Below the pieces are notes generated by a model. The model was not told the DNA's origin. It did no database searches and saw only the letters and a program-made list of their open reading frames with translations. From Actinobacteria bacterium UBA4426 (lineage in GTDB: Bacteria > Actinomycetota > Actinomycetes > S36-B12), in assembly GCA_002390705.1 (NCBI GenBank), contig DGQA01000044.1, positions 1 to 64,000 of the forward strand: a stretch of 64,000 bases of DNA, read 5' to 3'. Within the stretch, counting starts at the first letter, position 1; every line of letters starts with the position of its first letter. Position numbers and translations under genes: made by a program. Below are positions 33,447-41,773 of this stretch, piece by piece.

Positions 33447-34232
33447 GTGAAGTTCCTATCCGCACGAAGGCGTAATCCTTTTGTCGCCGTGCTCCTGCTC
33501 GTTGCAGCCCTTGGGGCTGTGGGAATCACTTTTTCAACGGTTTCCAATATCCAACCTGCCCAGGCAGCACTTGGCACTCAGACCCAAGTCGAAGAGGGCA
33601 AAAAGCTCTATCTAGAAGGTTGCAGCTCCTGTCACGCCCTCAATGCCCAAGGAACCATGAACGGACCCACCCTCCTGGGAGTGGGTGCTGCCTCAGTCCA
33701 CTTCCAGGTTGCGACCGGCCGCATGCCACTTGCGGCACCCGGCGCACAGGCGACCGCGAAAGAACCCAGTTACGACCCAGAGCAAATCGCAGCGTTGACC
33801 GCCTACATTGCGTCTTTGGCACCGGGACCTGCCATGCCAACGGCTGAAGACCTAGATTATTCAGATGCCGACGTAGCGGAAGGTGGCGTTCTTTTTCGCA
33901 TCAACTGTGCGCAATGCCACCAGGCTGCCGGCCAAGGCGGGGCGCTCACCCAGGGTAAGTATGCGCCCAGCCTGATGGAGGCGACTCCCCAAGAAATCTA
34001 TGAAGCAATGGTGAGTGGCCCCCAAAGCATGCCGGTGTTCTCCAACGAAACCTTGCCAATTGAAGACAAGAAAGCAGTTACCGCTTACATCATGGCTTTA
34101 CAAGAAGCCCCAAGCCCCGGCGGACTTTCCCTTGGCCGACTTGGCCCAGTGGTTGAAGGCCTATTCATGTGGGTTGCCGTATTTGCCGCGCTGATCGCAG
34201 CGGCCGTCTGGATCGGAATCAAAGCGCGATGA
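33447..34232 (+). CDS. qcrC: Cytochrome bc1 complex di-haem cytochrome c subunit
   Basis: A 261-residue membrane-bound cytochrome cc. An N-terminal signal/anchor helix (about 11-32) is followed by two class I haem c domains with CSSCH (C59-H63) and CAQCH (C154-H158), plus a C-terminal anchor helix near 238-258. It carries electrons from the Rieske centre to the aa3 oxidase directly, replacing a soluble cytochrome c. GTG 33447 has AAAGG 11 bases upstream. The stop overlaps the qcrA start (ATGA). Confidence 0.95.
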   Translation: MKFLSARRRNPFVAVLLLVAALGAVGITFSTVSNIQPAQAALGTQTQVEEGKKLYLEGCSSCHALNAQGTMNGPTLLGVGAASVHFQVATGRMPLAAPGAQATAKEPSYDPEQIAALTAYIASLAPGPAMPTAEDLDYSDADVAEGGVLFRINCAQCHQAAGQGGALTQGKYAPSLMEATPQEIYEAMVSGPQSMPVFSNETLPIEDKKAVTAYIMALQEAPSPGGLSLGRLGPVVEGLFMWVAVFAALIAAAVWIGIKAR

Positions 34233-35293
34233 CCGCACTCACTCCCACTGAAAATGCGCCTGATGATCACGGACATTCGGCTCCAGCGAAGCTTGGTTAC
34301 TCGCCGGTGGCCGAGATACCACACCGGTTGCGCGTAACAGACACCGATCCCAAAGCAGCCCGCCGAGCCGAACGTCAAGTTGCCGCAATGTTTGCGCTTT
34401 CAATGTTCTTCGTGGTGCTTTCAGTTGCCGCTTATGTCATGATCGATAAGACCACGGTCGTATACATTCCGGTCCTTGGTGACGTGGGTGCAAGTAACGT
34501 AGCCCTTGGCTTTACTTTCGGGATCGCGGTGTTGCTGATCGGCACCGGTGCAATTCAATGGGCAAAAAAACTCATGCCAGACGTTGAAGTTGTGCAGGAA
34601 CGCCACGACATGGTGTCTGAACCCCAAGAGGACAATCTCGCCGTCGCCAACTACGAACGTGGCAAGGACGAATCTGGTTTCGCCCGTTACAAAATGATTC
34701 GGCGCACCTTACTGGGGGCGCTAGCATTCTTTCCCATCCCGCTCGTAGTCTTTCTACGCGACCTGTGGGTGACCCCGTCCGGCGAAAACCCCACCGAAAT
34801 ACTGTCGAACACCCTGTGGGCCAAGGGAAAAAGAATCATTTCTGACGGCACCTACCTAGCGGTTCGCCCCGAAGACCTTCCCGTTGGTGGCCTCGTTTCT
34901 GCTTTACCCGAGGGCCTCCTCGAGGTTCAAGAAGAAGAACACAACCTCAACGCCCGGGGCAAGGCGGCCATTATTTTAGTGCGCATGGATCCTGATCAGA
35001 TTCGCTCACAGCAGGGAGAAGGCTGGGACTACAACGGAATCTTGGCTTTCTCCAAGATCTGCACTCATGTGGGTTGTCCAATTGCGCTGTACGAACAGCG
35101 TACGCATCACCTGTTGTGCCCATGCCATCAATCAACCTTCGATCTCGCTGACTCTGGCGCGGTAATTTATGGGCCCGCTGCCCGAAATATGCCGCAGTTG
35201 CCAATCTCGGTAGATGAGGAAGGATATTTAGTGGCGGTAGAGGACTTTTCCGAGCCAGTGGGACCGAGTTTCTGGGAGCGAGATAGAGCATGA
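34229..35293 (+). CDS. qcrA: Cytochrome bc1 complex Rieske iron-sulfur subunit
   Basis: A 354-residue actinobacterial Rieske protein with the expanded N-terminal part: three membrane helices (about 52-73, 88-110, 160-180) before the soluble domain. The [2Fe-2S] ligands are C278-T-H280 in CTHVGC and C297-P-C299-H300 in CPCHQS, including both disulfide cysteines. It starts at ATG 34229, overlapping the qcrC stop, and ends overlapping qcrB; the longer frame from 34169 belongs to qcrC. It receives electrons from menaquinol. Confidence 0.95.
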   Translation: MTALTPTENAPDDHGHSAPAKLGYSPVAEIPHRLRVTDTDPKAARRAERQVAAMFALSMFFVVLSVAAYVMIDKTTVVYIPVLGDVGASNVALGFTFGIAVLLIGTGAIQWAKKLMPDVEVVQERHDMVSEPQEDNLAVANYERGKDESGFARYKMIRRTLLGALAFFPIPLVVFLRDLWVTPSGENPTEILSNTLWAKGKRIISDGTYLAVRPEDLPVGGLVSALPEGLLEVQEEEHNLNARGKAAIILVRMDPDQIRSQQGEGWDYNGILAFSKICTHVGCPIALYEQRTHHLLCPCHQSTFDLADSGAVIYGPAARNMPQLPISVDEEGYLVAVEDFSEPVGPSFWERDRA

Positions 35294-37035
35294 GTGCAAC
35301 AACAGATCATCCGATTGAGCAGGTAGGTGGCGTAACAGCGAAATACGTGGATCAGCGCCTCGGTAGCAACAAGTTTCTTGGGCGCAACCTGGGCAAAGTA
35401 TTTCCGGACCACTGGTCTTTCATGCTGGGTGAAATCGCCCTGTACTCATTCATTGTTGTGCTACTCACCGGCACGTTTTTGACGTTGTTTTATGACCCCA
35501 GCATGGTTGAAGTGGTGTACAACGGGGCCTACGTTCCCCTCAAAGGCGTCGAGATGTCCCAGGCCTACGCTTCTACGCTCGACATCTCCTTCGAAGTTCG
35601 TGGTGGGCTTCTGATTCGCCAAATGCACCACTGGTCGGCTCTCATTTTTGTTGCCGCAATTGCGGTTCACATGTTCCGCGTATTCTTCACAGGGGCGTTC
35701 CGCAAGCCACGTGAATTTAACTGGCTTGTTGGTGTCGGGCTAACCGCTCTGGCACTGGGTGCCGGCTTCACGGGCTATTCACTCCCCGACGATCTTCTCT
35801 CAGGTACCGGCCTTCAAATTATTCGCGGGATTTTGCAGTCCATTCCACTTGTGGGAACGTGGTCAGCATTTCTCATGTTCGGCGGTGAGTTCCCTGGAAC
35901 TGAAATTATTCCCCGACTCTACGCAGCACACATTCTGCTCATCCCAGGTCTCCTCCTGGGTCTGATCTCCGCCCACCTCATGATGGTGTGGACCCAGAAG
36001 CACACTCAGTTCCCTGGACCAGGTCGCACCAACAGCAACGTTGTGGGCTACCCGCTTCTACCGGTCTACATGGCAAAAGCTGGCGGTTTCTTCTTCATCG
36101 TCTTTGGCATTATTGCCTTGATCGGTGGGCTCGTAACGGTCAACCCGATTTGGATTTTTGGCCCATACATGCCGGATCAAGTTTCAGCGGGCACGCAGCC
36201 CGACTGGTATATCGGTTGGCTTGATGGCGCCCTTCGCCTGATGCCGAACTGGGAAAGCGTGATCGCTGGGTTCACCATCTCTTGGAACGTGTTAATCCCA
36301 TCTGTCATCATTCCAGGGATTCTCTTTACCGCTCTGGCGTTTTATCCGTTCCTTGAGGCGTGGGCAACTGGTGACAAGCGCGAACACAACTTGCTCGAGC
36401 GCCCCCGTAACGCACCAGTTCGCACCAGTATCGGCGTCGTTGCAATTGTCTTTTACGGAATCCTTTGGATCGGTGGTGGTAACGACATCATCGCCACCAC
36501 CTTCGATCTTTCATTCAATGCACTCGCATGGACATTGCGAGTGCTGCTGATTGCCGCTCCCCCAATTGCCTTCGTTGTCACCAAGCGCATCTGTCTGGGA
36601 CTGCAACGCAAGGATCGAGAGAAGCTTCTGCACGGCTACGAATCAGGCCGAGTGCTGCGCCTTCCACATGGTGAGTTCATCGAGGTTCACCAGCCACTGA
36701 ACTACAAGGAGCTCGCAGTTATTTCCGCCAAGGAAGACCTGCCCGTCCTCCCCGCTCCGGTAAAAACTGATTCCGATGGAGTGCGCAACCCCCATTACCG
36801 GGTTGATCAGCTCCGGCACAAAGTTTCAAGTTTCTTCCTGCGGGACAACATTGAGCGTCCCACCGACGCCGAGATCGAAGCGGGCCAAGCCCACGCCGCC
36901 CACAGCGCCGCACTCGAAGCCCCACTTAACGAGTATGAGTTACAAGACGAAGATCCAGTAGGTCACGGTGGGGTCCTGCACCACCCAGGGATGCCCCTGA
37001 CCAATCAAGAACAGATTGACCAACGCCAGCAATAA
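35290..37035 (+). CDS. qcrB: Cytochrome bc1 complex cytochrome b subunit
   Basis: A 581-residue polytopic di-haem cytochrome b. Helix B shows H-x13-H type ligands around MHHWSALIF and AVHMF; helix D has AAHILLIPG and SAHLMMVW. The quinol-site motif is PDWYIGW (PEWY variant). The C-terminal ~120 residues are soluble and charged, as in actinobacteria. The ATGA overlap with qcrA shows strict coupling. This is the last gene of the conserved core block; everything to the right is of accessory type. Confidence 0.95.
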   Translation: MSATTDHPIEQVGGVTAKYVDQRLGSNKFLGRNLGKVFPDHWSFMLGEIALYSFIVVLLTGTFLTLFYDPSMVEVVYNGAYVPLKGVEMSQAYASTLDISFEVRGGLLIRQMHHWSALIFVAAIAVHMFRVFFTGAFRKPREFNWLVGVGLTALALGAGFTGYSLPDDLLSGTGLQIIRGILQSIPLVGTWSAFLMFGGEFPGTEIIPRLYAAHILLIPGLLLGLISAHLMMVWTQKHTQFPGPGRTNSNVVGYPLLPVYMAKAGGFFFIVFGIIALIGGLVTVNPIWIFGPYMPDQVSAGTQPDWYIGWLDGALRLMPNWESVIAGFTISWNVLIPSVIIPGILFTALAFYPFLEAWATGDKREHNLLERPRNAPVRTSIGVVAIVFYGILWIGGGNDIIATTFDLSFNALAWTLRVLLIAAPPIAFVVTKRICLGLQRKDREKLLHGYESGRVLRLPHGEFIEVHQPLNYKELAVISAKEDLPVLPAPVKTDSDGVRNPHYRVDQLRHKVSSFFLRDNIERPTDAEIEAGQAHAAHSAALEAPLNEYELQDEDPVGHGGVLHHPGMPLTNQEQIDQRQQ

Positions 37036-37059
37036 CGGTTCCCTCTGGTTGGGTCACAA

Positions 37060-38022
37060 TTAGGAAATGGTGAGTATCACCGTTCCCACTTTTTGACCCT
37101 TTTCTACAAACTCAAATGCTGCGCTGATGTCTTCTAGAGCGAACTCTCGATCAATTACTGAACTAAATTTACCCGACTCGTTGAGGTTACGGACCTGCTC
37201 AAGGGAACCGGAGATGTCGGTGGGAATCGGAAACAGCACCTTCTTTTTCCGAAAGAATTTTGTCACTATCGGCAAATACAAATTTTCGGCGTGATTCCCC
37301 AGCTCCGAAGACAAGTACGCTCCCCCAGGTTTTATCGCGGGAGCGCAGGTGACAAAGCGTGACTTGCCGACCGAGTCGAATACCACGTCATAGATTTCAC
37401 CTGACTCGAGAGCAGCAGTATCGCCGATATCGAAACAAGTTTTCGCACCGAGCCTGGAAACGAGTTCGGCGTGAGCCGCGGGTGCGACCACATCGACCCA
37501 GATCCCCTCAGCCGCCAAAATCTGGGTCAACGAGCTTCCGATCCCACCTGTCGCACCAATAACCAACACTCGAGAATCCGAATTCAAGTCCACCTTCTCT
37601 CGAAAGTTAACCGCATAGAAAGCGCCTTCGGTCAATGCGACAGCGTCGTGAAAAGACGCAGACTCAGGAATTGTCAGCACCGCCTCCTTGACGTCAACCG
37701 CCAGGTATTCCACGTGCGATCCCAGCCCGGTGTCGCGAAAACCGTACACCCGGTCCCCTACAGAAAACTTCGAAACGCTAGCCCCTACGGATTCAACTAT
37801 CCCGGAGAAGTCCGTCCCGGTAGCCGTAAACCGCGGTCGAATTAAACCCGTAAAAAATCTGAACACCCACGGCTTACCTCGCAACACTCCGCTATCAGTT
37901 CGACTCACCGAGCTTGCCATTACCCGAACCAAAATCTCTGTCGCACCCACCGAGGGGATTCCTACCTCAACAATTCGTAGCGTCGCAAAGCCGCCATAAG
38001 ATTTTCGAAACGAGGCTCTCAT
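37060..38022 (-). CDS. MDR-family NAD(P)H-dependent oxidoreductase (quinone reductase-like)
   Basis: A 320-residue zinc-free medium-chain dehydrogenase. The GroES-like N-terminal domain contains GTDFSGIVESVG, and the nucleotide-binding fold has VLVIGATGGIGSSL near residue 150. No structural zinc cysteines are present, so it belongs with zeta-crystallin/quinone oxidoreductases or enoyl reductases rather than alcohol dehydrogenases. The C-terminus FEFVEKGQKVGTVILTI is family-typical. It is convergent with qcrB (24-base gap) and is the first accessory gene. Its substrate is unknown, and a link to the catabolic genes beyond it is only positional. Confidence 0.82.
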   Translation of the reverse strand: MRASFRKSYGGFATLRIVEVGIPSVGATEILVRVMASSVSRTDSGVLRGKPWVFRFFTGLIRPRFTATGTDFSGIVESVGASVSKFSVGDRVYGFRDTGLGSHVEYLAVDVKEAVLTIPESASFHDAVALTEGAFYAVNFREKVDLNSDSRVLVIGATGGIGSSLTQILAAEGIWVDVVAPAAHAELVSRLGAKTCFDIGDTAALESGEIYDVVFDSVGKSRFVTCAPAIKPGGAYLSSELGNHAENLYLPIVTKFFRKKKVLFPIPTDISGSLEQVRNLNESGKFSSVIDREFALEDISAAFEFVEKGQKVGTVILTIS

Positions 38023-38115
38023 CTGCCGAACGTACCAGTTGAGGCGGATGCAACAAACGAAATGGTGGGCGTCAGAACTACTAACGCCAGGGCATGACGC
38101 ACACTTTTGTGCGGA

Positions 38116-38372
38116 TTAATCGACTGGCTTCGTGAGAAAACTTTCGGTTGCCAGGAAAGACATGCCGAATGCACTCAATAATCCGTTACCCGCTAGGTAG
38201 CCCGAAGCGCCGTGCCCGGAGATTCCCGAAGCGGCGCCTCCAGATGCAAATAGTCATGGGATTGCCTCGCCTGCGGTCGTAATGACATTCGCATGTGCGT
38301 CGGCTAACACTCCACCTTGGGTGTGAAAAAGAGCGGGACGGACCTTGCACAACAAATACGCAAAACGCATGT
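38116..38372 (-). pseudogene. C-terminal remnant of a FAD_binding_2 flavoprotein dehydrogenase
   Basis: On the minus strand one frame reads KVRPALFHTQGGVLAD, then HANVITTAGEAIP, a TGA at 38256-38254, then LFASGGAASGISGHGAS and GYLAGNGLLSAFGM, ending at TAA 38116. This is the C-terminal FAD-binding part of fumarate reductase/tricarballylate dehydrogenase-like flavoproteins. The in-frame TGA sits where the family has glycine (PGLFASGG), one base from GGA. The rest of the enzyme, several hundred residues, is missing; the preceding DNA is the end of the OYE gene. It is therefore a truncated, stop-containing relic. Confidence 0.8.
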
Positions 38373-38375
38373 TTG

Positions 38376-39485
38376 TTACTGAGGGGACTTTCGTGGATTA
38401 ATTGTGCGAGCTCTCTGCAATTGTTGCGGCCAACGGCATTCATAGCCCAATGACTCAGCAGCATTTAGCGCCCACCGAGGGTTTCTCAGCAATGCTCTTC
38501 CCAGCATTACTGCGTCCGCATCGTTATTCCTCAGTATTTCTTCTGCGTGTTCTGGCTCAGTAATTAACCCAACTGTAGTTACATGGATGCCTGCTTGTTC
38601 CCGAATTTCTCGCGCTAACTCAACCTGATAACCAGGGAACGGCTTTATATTTGCGTCGTGAACCAGCCCGCCAGAAGAAACGTCAATGAGATCAACGCCC
38701 AGTAGCCGAAGTTCCTGGGCCAGCCGAACAGATTCGGCTAGGTCCCACCCACCACCTGCCCAGTCCGTCGCTGAAATGCGAAGAAACAGCGGCATTTCCG
38801 TAGGAATAACTGCGCGAATGGCAGACACGATCTCACGGAGCAGACGAGTTCTATTTTTAAATGACCCGCCGTATTCATCTGTTCTTTGGTTCGACAACGG
38901 AGAAAGGAATTGATGAACCAGATACCCATGGGCACCATGGATCTCCACCAGATCGAATCCTGCTTCAACTGAAAATTTAGCACTCTTCGCAAATTCGCCT
39001 ACGATTTGAGAAATTTCATCTATCGTCAATTCCCTAGGCATTGGGAAATCTGAGTAAGCGATGGCGCTGGGACCCACGGTTTCCCACCCACCATCGGAAT
39101 CCAATGCAATTGGATGCGTGTCCCACGGCCGCATGGTCGAGCCCTTCCTACCCGCGTGACTTAGCTGGATACCAATTGGCGTGTCCATTGAATGCACAAA
39201 GTCCACGACTGGTTTCCACGCTTTAACGTGTGACTGATTCCAAATTCCCGTGCAGCCAACCGTTATTCGACCTTCCGGAGCGACCGCTGTCGACTCTGCC
39301 ATCACGAGCCCAACACCGCCAGTTGCAAAGGAACCGAGGTGAACGACATGCCACATGCTCGCAGCGCCGTTATCCGCCGAGTATTGGCACATGGGGCTAG
39401 CCCAGACGCGATGCGGAAAATCAACCCCTCTAATACTTAATGGAGAAAATAGTTTGGGGGTCTGTGCAGTATCGTCAAGCGTCAA
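38376..39485 (-). CDS. NADH:flavin oxidoreductase, Old Yellow Enzyme family (YqjM-like)
   Basis: A protein of about 369 residues with a single FMN TIM barrel. It shows SPMCQYSADNG near the start (thermophilic-like/YqjM type cysteine), LSHAGRKGS, EIHGAHGYLVHQFLSP with the active-site H-x-x-H and NQRTDEYGG, and the phosphate-binding VMLGRALLRNP at the end. It lacks the Fe-S/FAD domain of 2,4-dienoyl reductases. Such enzymes reduce activated C=C bonds with NAD(P)H. The start is uncertain: AGGAGG stands nine bases before TTG 39485, directly against ATG 39494, and GTG 39506 is also in frame. All options overlap the 3' end of the ferredoxin-like gene upstream. It may reduce an unsaturated intermediate in this cluster. 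Confidence 0.87.
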   Translation of the reverse strand: MTLDDTAQTPKLFSPLSIRGVDFPHRVWASPMCQYSADNGAASMWHVVHLGSFATGGVGLVMAESTAVAPEGRITVGCTGIWNQSHVKAWKPVVDFVHSMDTPIGIQLSHAGRKGSTMRPWDTHPIALDSDGGWETVGPSAIAYSDFPMPRELTIDEISQIVGEFAKSAKFSVEAGFDLVEIHGAHGYLVHQFLSPLSNQRTDEYGGSFKNRTRLLREIVSAIRAVIPTEMPLFLRISATDWAGGGWDLAESVRLAQELRLLGVDLIDVSSGGLVHDANIKPFPGYQVELAREIREQAGIHVTTVGLITEPEHAEEILRNNDADAVMLGRALLRNPRWALNAAESLGYECRWPQQLQRARTINPRKSPQ

Positions 39486-39837
39486 ATGAATCATCCTCCT
39501 GGACACGCATACGCGTGAGTCCTTGCTGTTGGATTATGCGCATATCTGGTGCGGCCCAAGTCATGCACGCTCGCGAGTTTGGTACTTCATCAACAATAAC
39601 TAGGCAGTCAAAGCACACTCCCATTCCACAGAAGACTCCACGCGGCTCACCCTTTTGAGTTGTGCGCATGATGGGGTAACCATTAGCCATCAAAACCGTG
39701 GCTACGCTCTCCCCTTCGAACGCGCTCACCTTTTCGTCATTTACGACAACCGAAAATTGTGCTCCCCTGCTTACGCCCTCCGGTAGGGGCATGCGGCTCT
39801 GAGGGTTTACACCTTCAGATCTCCTCCATCCCGTCAT
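39475..39837 (-). CDS. [2Fe-2S] gamma subunit of opine/D-hydroxyproline-type dehydrogenase
   Basis: A 120-residue ferredoxin-like protein with a plant-type [2Fe-2S] fold: FCGMGVCFDCLVIVD gives three clustered cysteines and the fourth follows in ACMTW. The N-terminal VVVNDEKVSAFEGES is the usual first sheet. It corresponds to the small subunit (HcnA/OoxC/LhpE-like) of three-component amine dehydrogenases. The beta and alpha subunits are encoded at 41774-43000 and 43005-44450, separated by the VOC and DapA-family genes. ATG 39837 overlaps the VOC stop by ATGA. It is the only gamma subunit in the window although two alpha and two beta genes exist. Confidence 0.85.
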   Translation of the reverse strand: MTGWRRSEGVNPQSRMPLPEGVSRGAQFSVVVNDEKVSAFEGESVATVLMANGYPIMRTTQKGEPRGVFCGMGVCFDCLVIVDEVPNSRACMTWAAPDMRIIQQQGLTRMRVQEDDSFDA

Positions 39838-40775
39838 CGCTGCTTGATCTCAGTGAGACACACGAATTGACCGTCGGGATCCTTAAAGTAGACGTATTTA
39901 AACTCGGACGTACCCACATCAATGACTTGAGGGTCAGAGTATATTTCAATCCCCTGCTCTTGCAGGTACGCGACTGCTGCATCAATATCTCGTACACCAA
40001 TGGCGAATTCCATGGGACCGACATGACCCCATTCGCCCCTGCAATCCTCGTAGAGGGGGTCAAGTCGCACCGGTTCGATACCTGCTCCCACCTTTGCCAT
40101 AGTCAGAGTCATGTGGTGCCCGGGAAGCTGGCGGCCAGGTGGATACCACGGCGCCATCGGCTCAAAAAATTCAGTAGACTCAAAAATCATGTCGTCGAAC
40201 CCTAGGAGGCGGTAAAACTCTTGGGTTTGTTTCATGTCACTTACCCCGAATGCGACGTGATTCACCCCTTCGATTCTTGGCGTTTTGATATGGCTGGAAT
40301 GCAGTCCGGTCCAGTCGATCAATTCGACTTTCCCACGCCAAGGGTCAGCCACGTACCCAATCTCGAGTGTGATGTCATCTGGTGGGACGGCCGCATTCAA
40401 TGGGGACATCAGTGGTTCACAACCTTGATTTTCCACGAGCTCATCAAAAACCCGATGAACATCGCGTACATGCAGGCACACCTCTGCCAGGCCAACCTCA
40501 CCGTAGCCGATTCCTGCGGGCAAAGGCGGGGGACCATCGCCGTCAATTCGCTGAACAAGTTTGACAAAACCCGGACCTAAACGTGTTGAATTCTGATGTT
40601 CAAGCATTACGATACGGGCTTTTGTTTGATCCGTTTTAGTGATTTCAGACAGACCGGGGACAAGACCTGTGTAGTCAAACAAGACATTAGAAAAACCTAT
40701 TTTTTTGTCCCAAAAATCAAGGGCAATCTCCATATCACCCACCCCTATGCCGGCGTGGTGGACACCATAAAACAT
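39834..40775 (-). CDS. Double VOC-fold protein (glyoxalase/dioxygenase superfamily)
   Basis: A 313-residue protein made of two vicinal-oxygen-chelate domains: one opens with VHHAGIGVGDMEIALDFW and ends near VELIDW (~residue 150), the other opens with GVNHVAFGVSDMKQTQEFY and ends YFKDPDGQFVCLTE. Each has His at the first metal-ligand position and Glu at the last (VELI, CLTE), so metal binding is plausible. The family includes extradiol dioxygenases, glyoxalases and epimerases; the reaction is unknown. AGGAGG lies five bases before ATG 40775. It is coupled to the Fe-S gene downstream, pointing to the same pathway. Confidence 0.8.
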   Translation of the reverse strand: MFYGVHHAGIGVGDMEIALDFWDKKIGFSNVLFDYTGLVPGLSEITKTDQTKARIVMLEHQNSTRLGPGFVKLVQRIDGDGPPPLPAGIGYGEVGLAEVCLHVRDVHRVFDELVENQGCEPLMSPLNAAVPPDDITLEIGYVADPWRGKVELIDWTGLHSSHIKTPRIEGVNHVAFGVSDMKQTQEFYRLLGFDDMIFESTEFFEPMAPWYPPGRQLPGHHMTLTMAKVGAGIEPVRLDPLYEDCRGEWGHVGPMEFAIGVRDIDAAVAYLQEQGIEIYSDPQVIDVGTSEFKYVYFKDPDGQFVCLTEIKQR

Positions 40776-40817
40776 CTCAACCTCCTATGCGCTTCAACTT
40801 CTGATTTGCGAGTATTC

Positions 40818-41750
40818 TCAGTTCTCTAATAAACCTGCTTGCACTAGCGCCAATCGAATCGCCGACAGATCGTCTTCATCGGTAATTGGTAATCTTGGGG
40901 ATCTCACAGCACCACCGCCTGGAATGCTCAACATTTTCATGGCAGCCTTTAGTTCGCTTTGGTAACCCCCATGGAGTCCCCGCCAACCACCAGGAGCCCA
41001 CAAGGAGTTGAACAAGCTTTCAGTGGCAACTGCGTGCTTCTCGGCCGCCGCCCAATCACCCGCCCATACATCTTCCCAGTACTGGGCATCTGCACGCCCA
41101 AAAAGGGACCCCCCACCGATCATTCCATCGCCGCCGGTCTCCTTCAGGAAACTTAGGCCTCTTAGGCTCATGAAATTACCAAAAACTCGGACCCGATCAA
41201 GGATTCGCTCAGCGGTAGCGAAAAATTGGTCGGCACTGGGCGTACTGTCCTTGAATGCGACGACCCCTTCAATGTCGGAAAGCCGATCTGCTAGTTCAGT
41301 ACCGATATCAATTGAAGTTCCATGTGGCCAGTTGTACATCATGATCGGTGCTTCCACGCTGTGCGAGATTTTTTCGTAAAAGGCTACAGTTTCATTTTCA
41401 AGTGGTTTTACATATGGGGGCACTGATAAGGCGATACCCACCGCACCATTTTCCATTGCATGATTACCGATTTCAATCGACTCCTTGGCGGTCAATGCAG
41501 TAACCCCAATAACCACGTTGACGTGACTCTCAACTGCGCCCAATACGGTTTCTGCTACCGCAAGCCGTTCAGAAAACGTTTGCGAAAACCATTCTCCTGT
41601 TGTCCCGTTCACAAAGAGCCCATGCAGTCCTTCTTCAATGTACCAAGAGGTGAGTTGACTCAAGGATTCAAAATCAACCTTGTCGTCGTCAACGAAAGGT
41701 GTTGGGACAGCGGCCCAATATCCCTTCCAATCAATTGAGTCTCGATCCAT
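40818..41750 (-). CDS. DapA/NAL-family pyruvate-type aldolase or deaminase, copy 1
   Basis: A 310-residue class I aldolase-superfamily TIM barrel. The GTTGEWF loop is near residue 49; Y139 in MYNWPHG and the Schiff-base lysine K167 in VVAFKDST are the catalytic pair. The family includes dihydrodipicolinate synthase, N-acetylneuraminate lyase, keto-deoxy-sugar dehydratases and pyrroline-4-hydroxy-2-carboxylate deaminase (LhpC). The last is notable because it follows D-hydroxyproline dehydrogenase, whose type of subunits flank this gene. ATG 41750 has AAGGAG nine bases upstream. It is not the biosynthetic dapA by context. Confidence 0.87.
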   Translation of the reverse strand: MDRDSIDWKGYWAAVPTPFVDDDKVDFESLSQLTSWYIEEGLHGLFVNGTTGEWFSQTFSERLAVAETVLGAVESHVNVVIGVTALTAKESIEIGNHAMENGAVGIALSVPPYVKPLENETVAFYEKISHSVEAPIMMYNWPHGTSIDIGTELADRLSDIEGVVAFKDSTPSADQFFATAERILDRVRVFGNFMSLRGLSFLKETGGDGMIGGGSLFGRADAQYWEDVWAGDWAAAEKHAVATESLFNSLWAPGGWRGLHGGYQSELKAAMKMLSIPGGGAVRSPRLPITDEDDLSAIRLALVQAGLLEN

Positions 41751-41773
41751 TCTAATTTTCTCCTTAAGGTCGA

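Noticed and set aside
37036..38115. Attachment site, integrase or insertion sequence at the left edge of the island
   Set aside because: No tRNA end, recombinase-like frame, terminal inverted repeats or target duplication is visible; the boundary is inferred only from gene content and composition.
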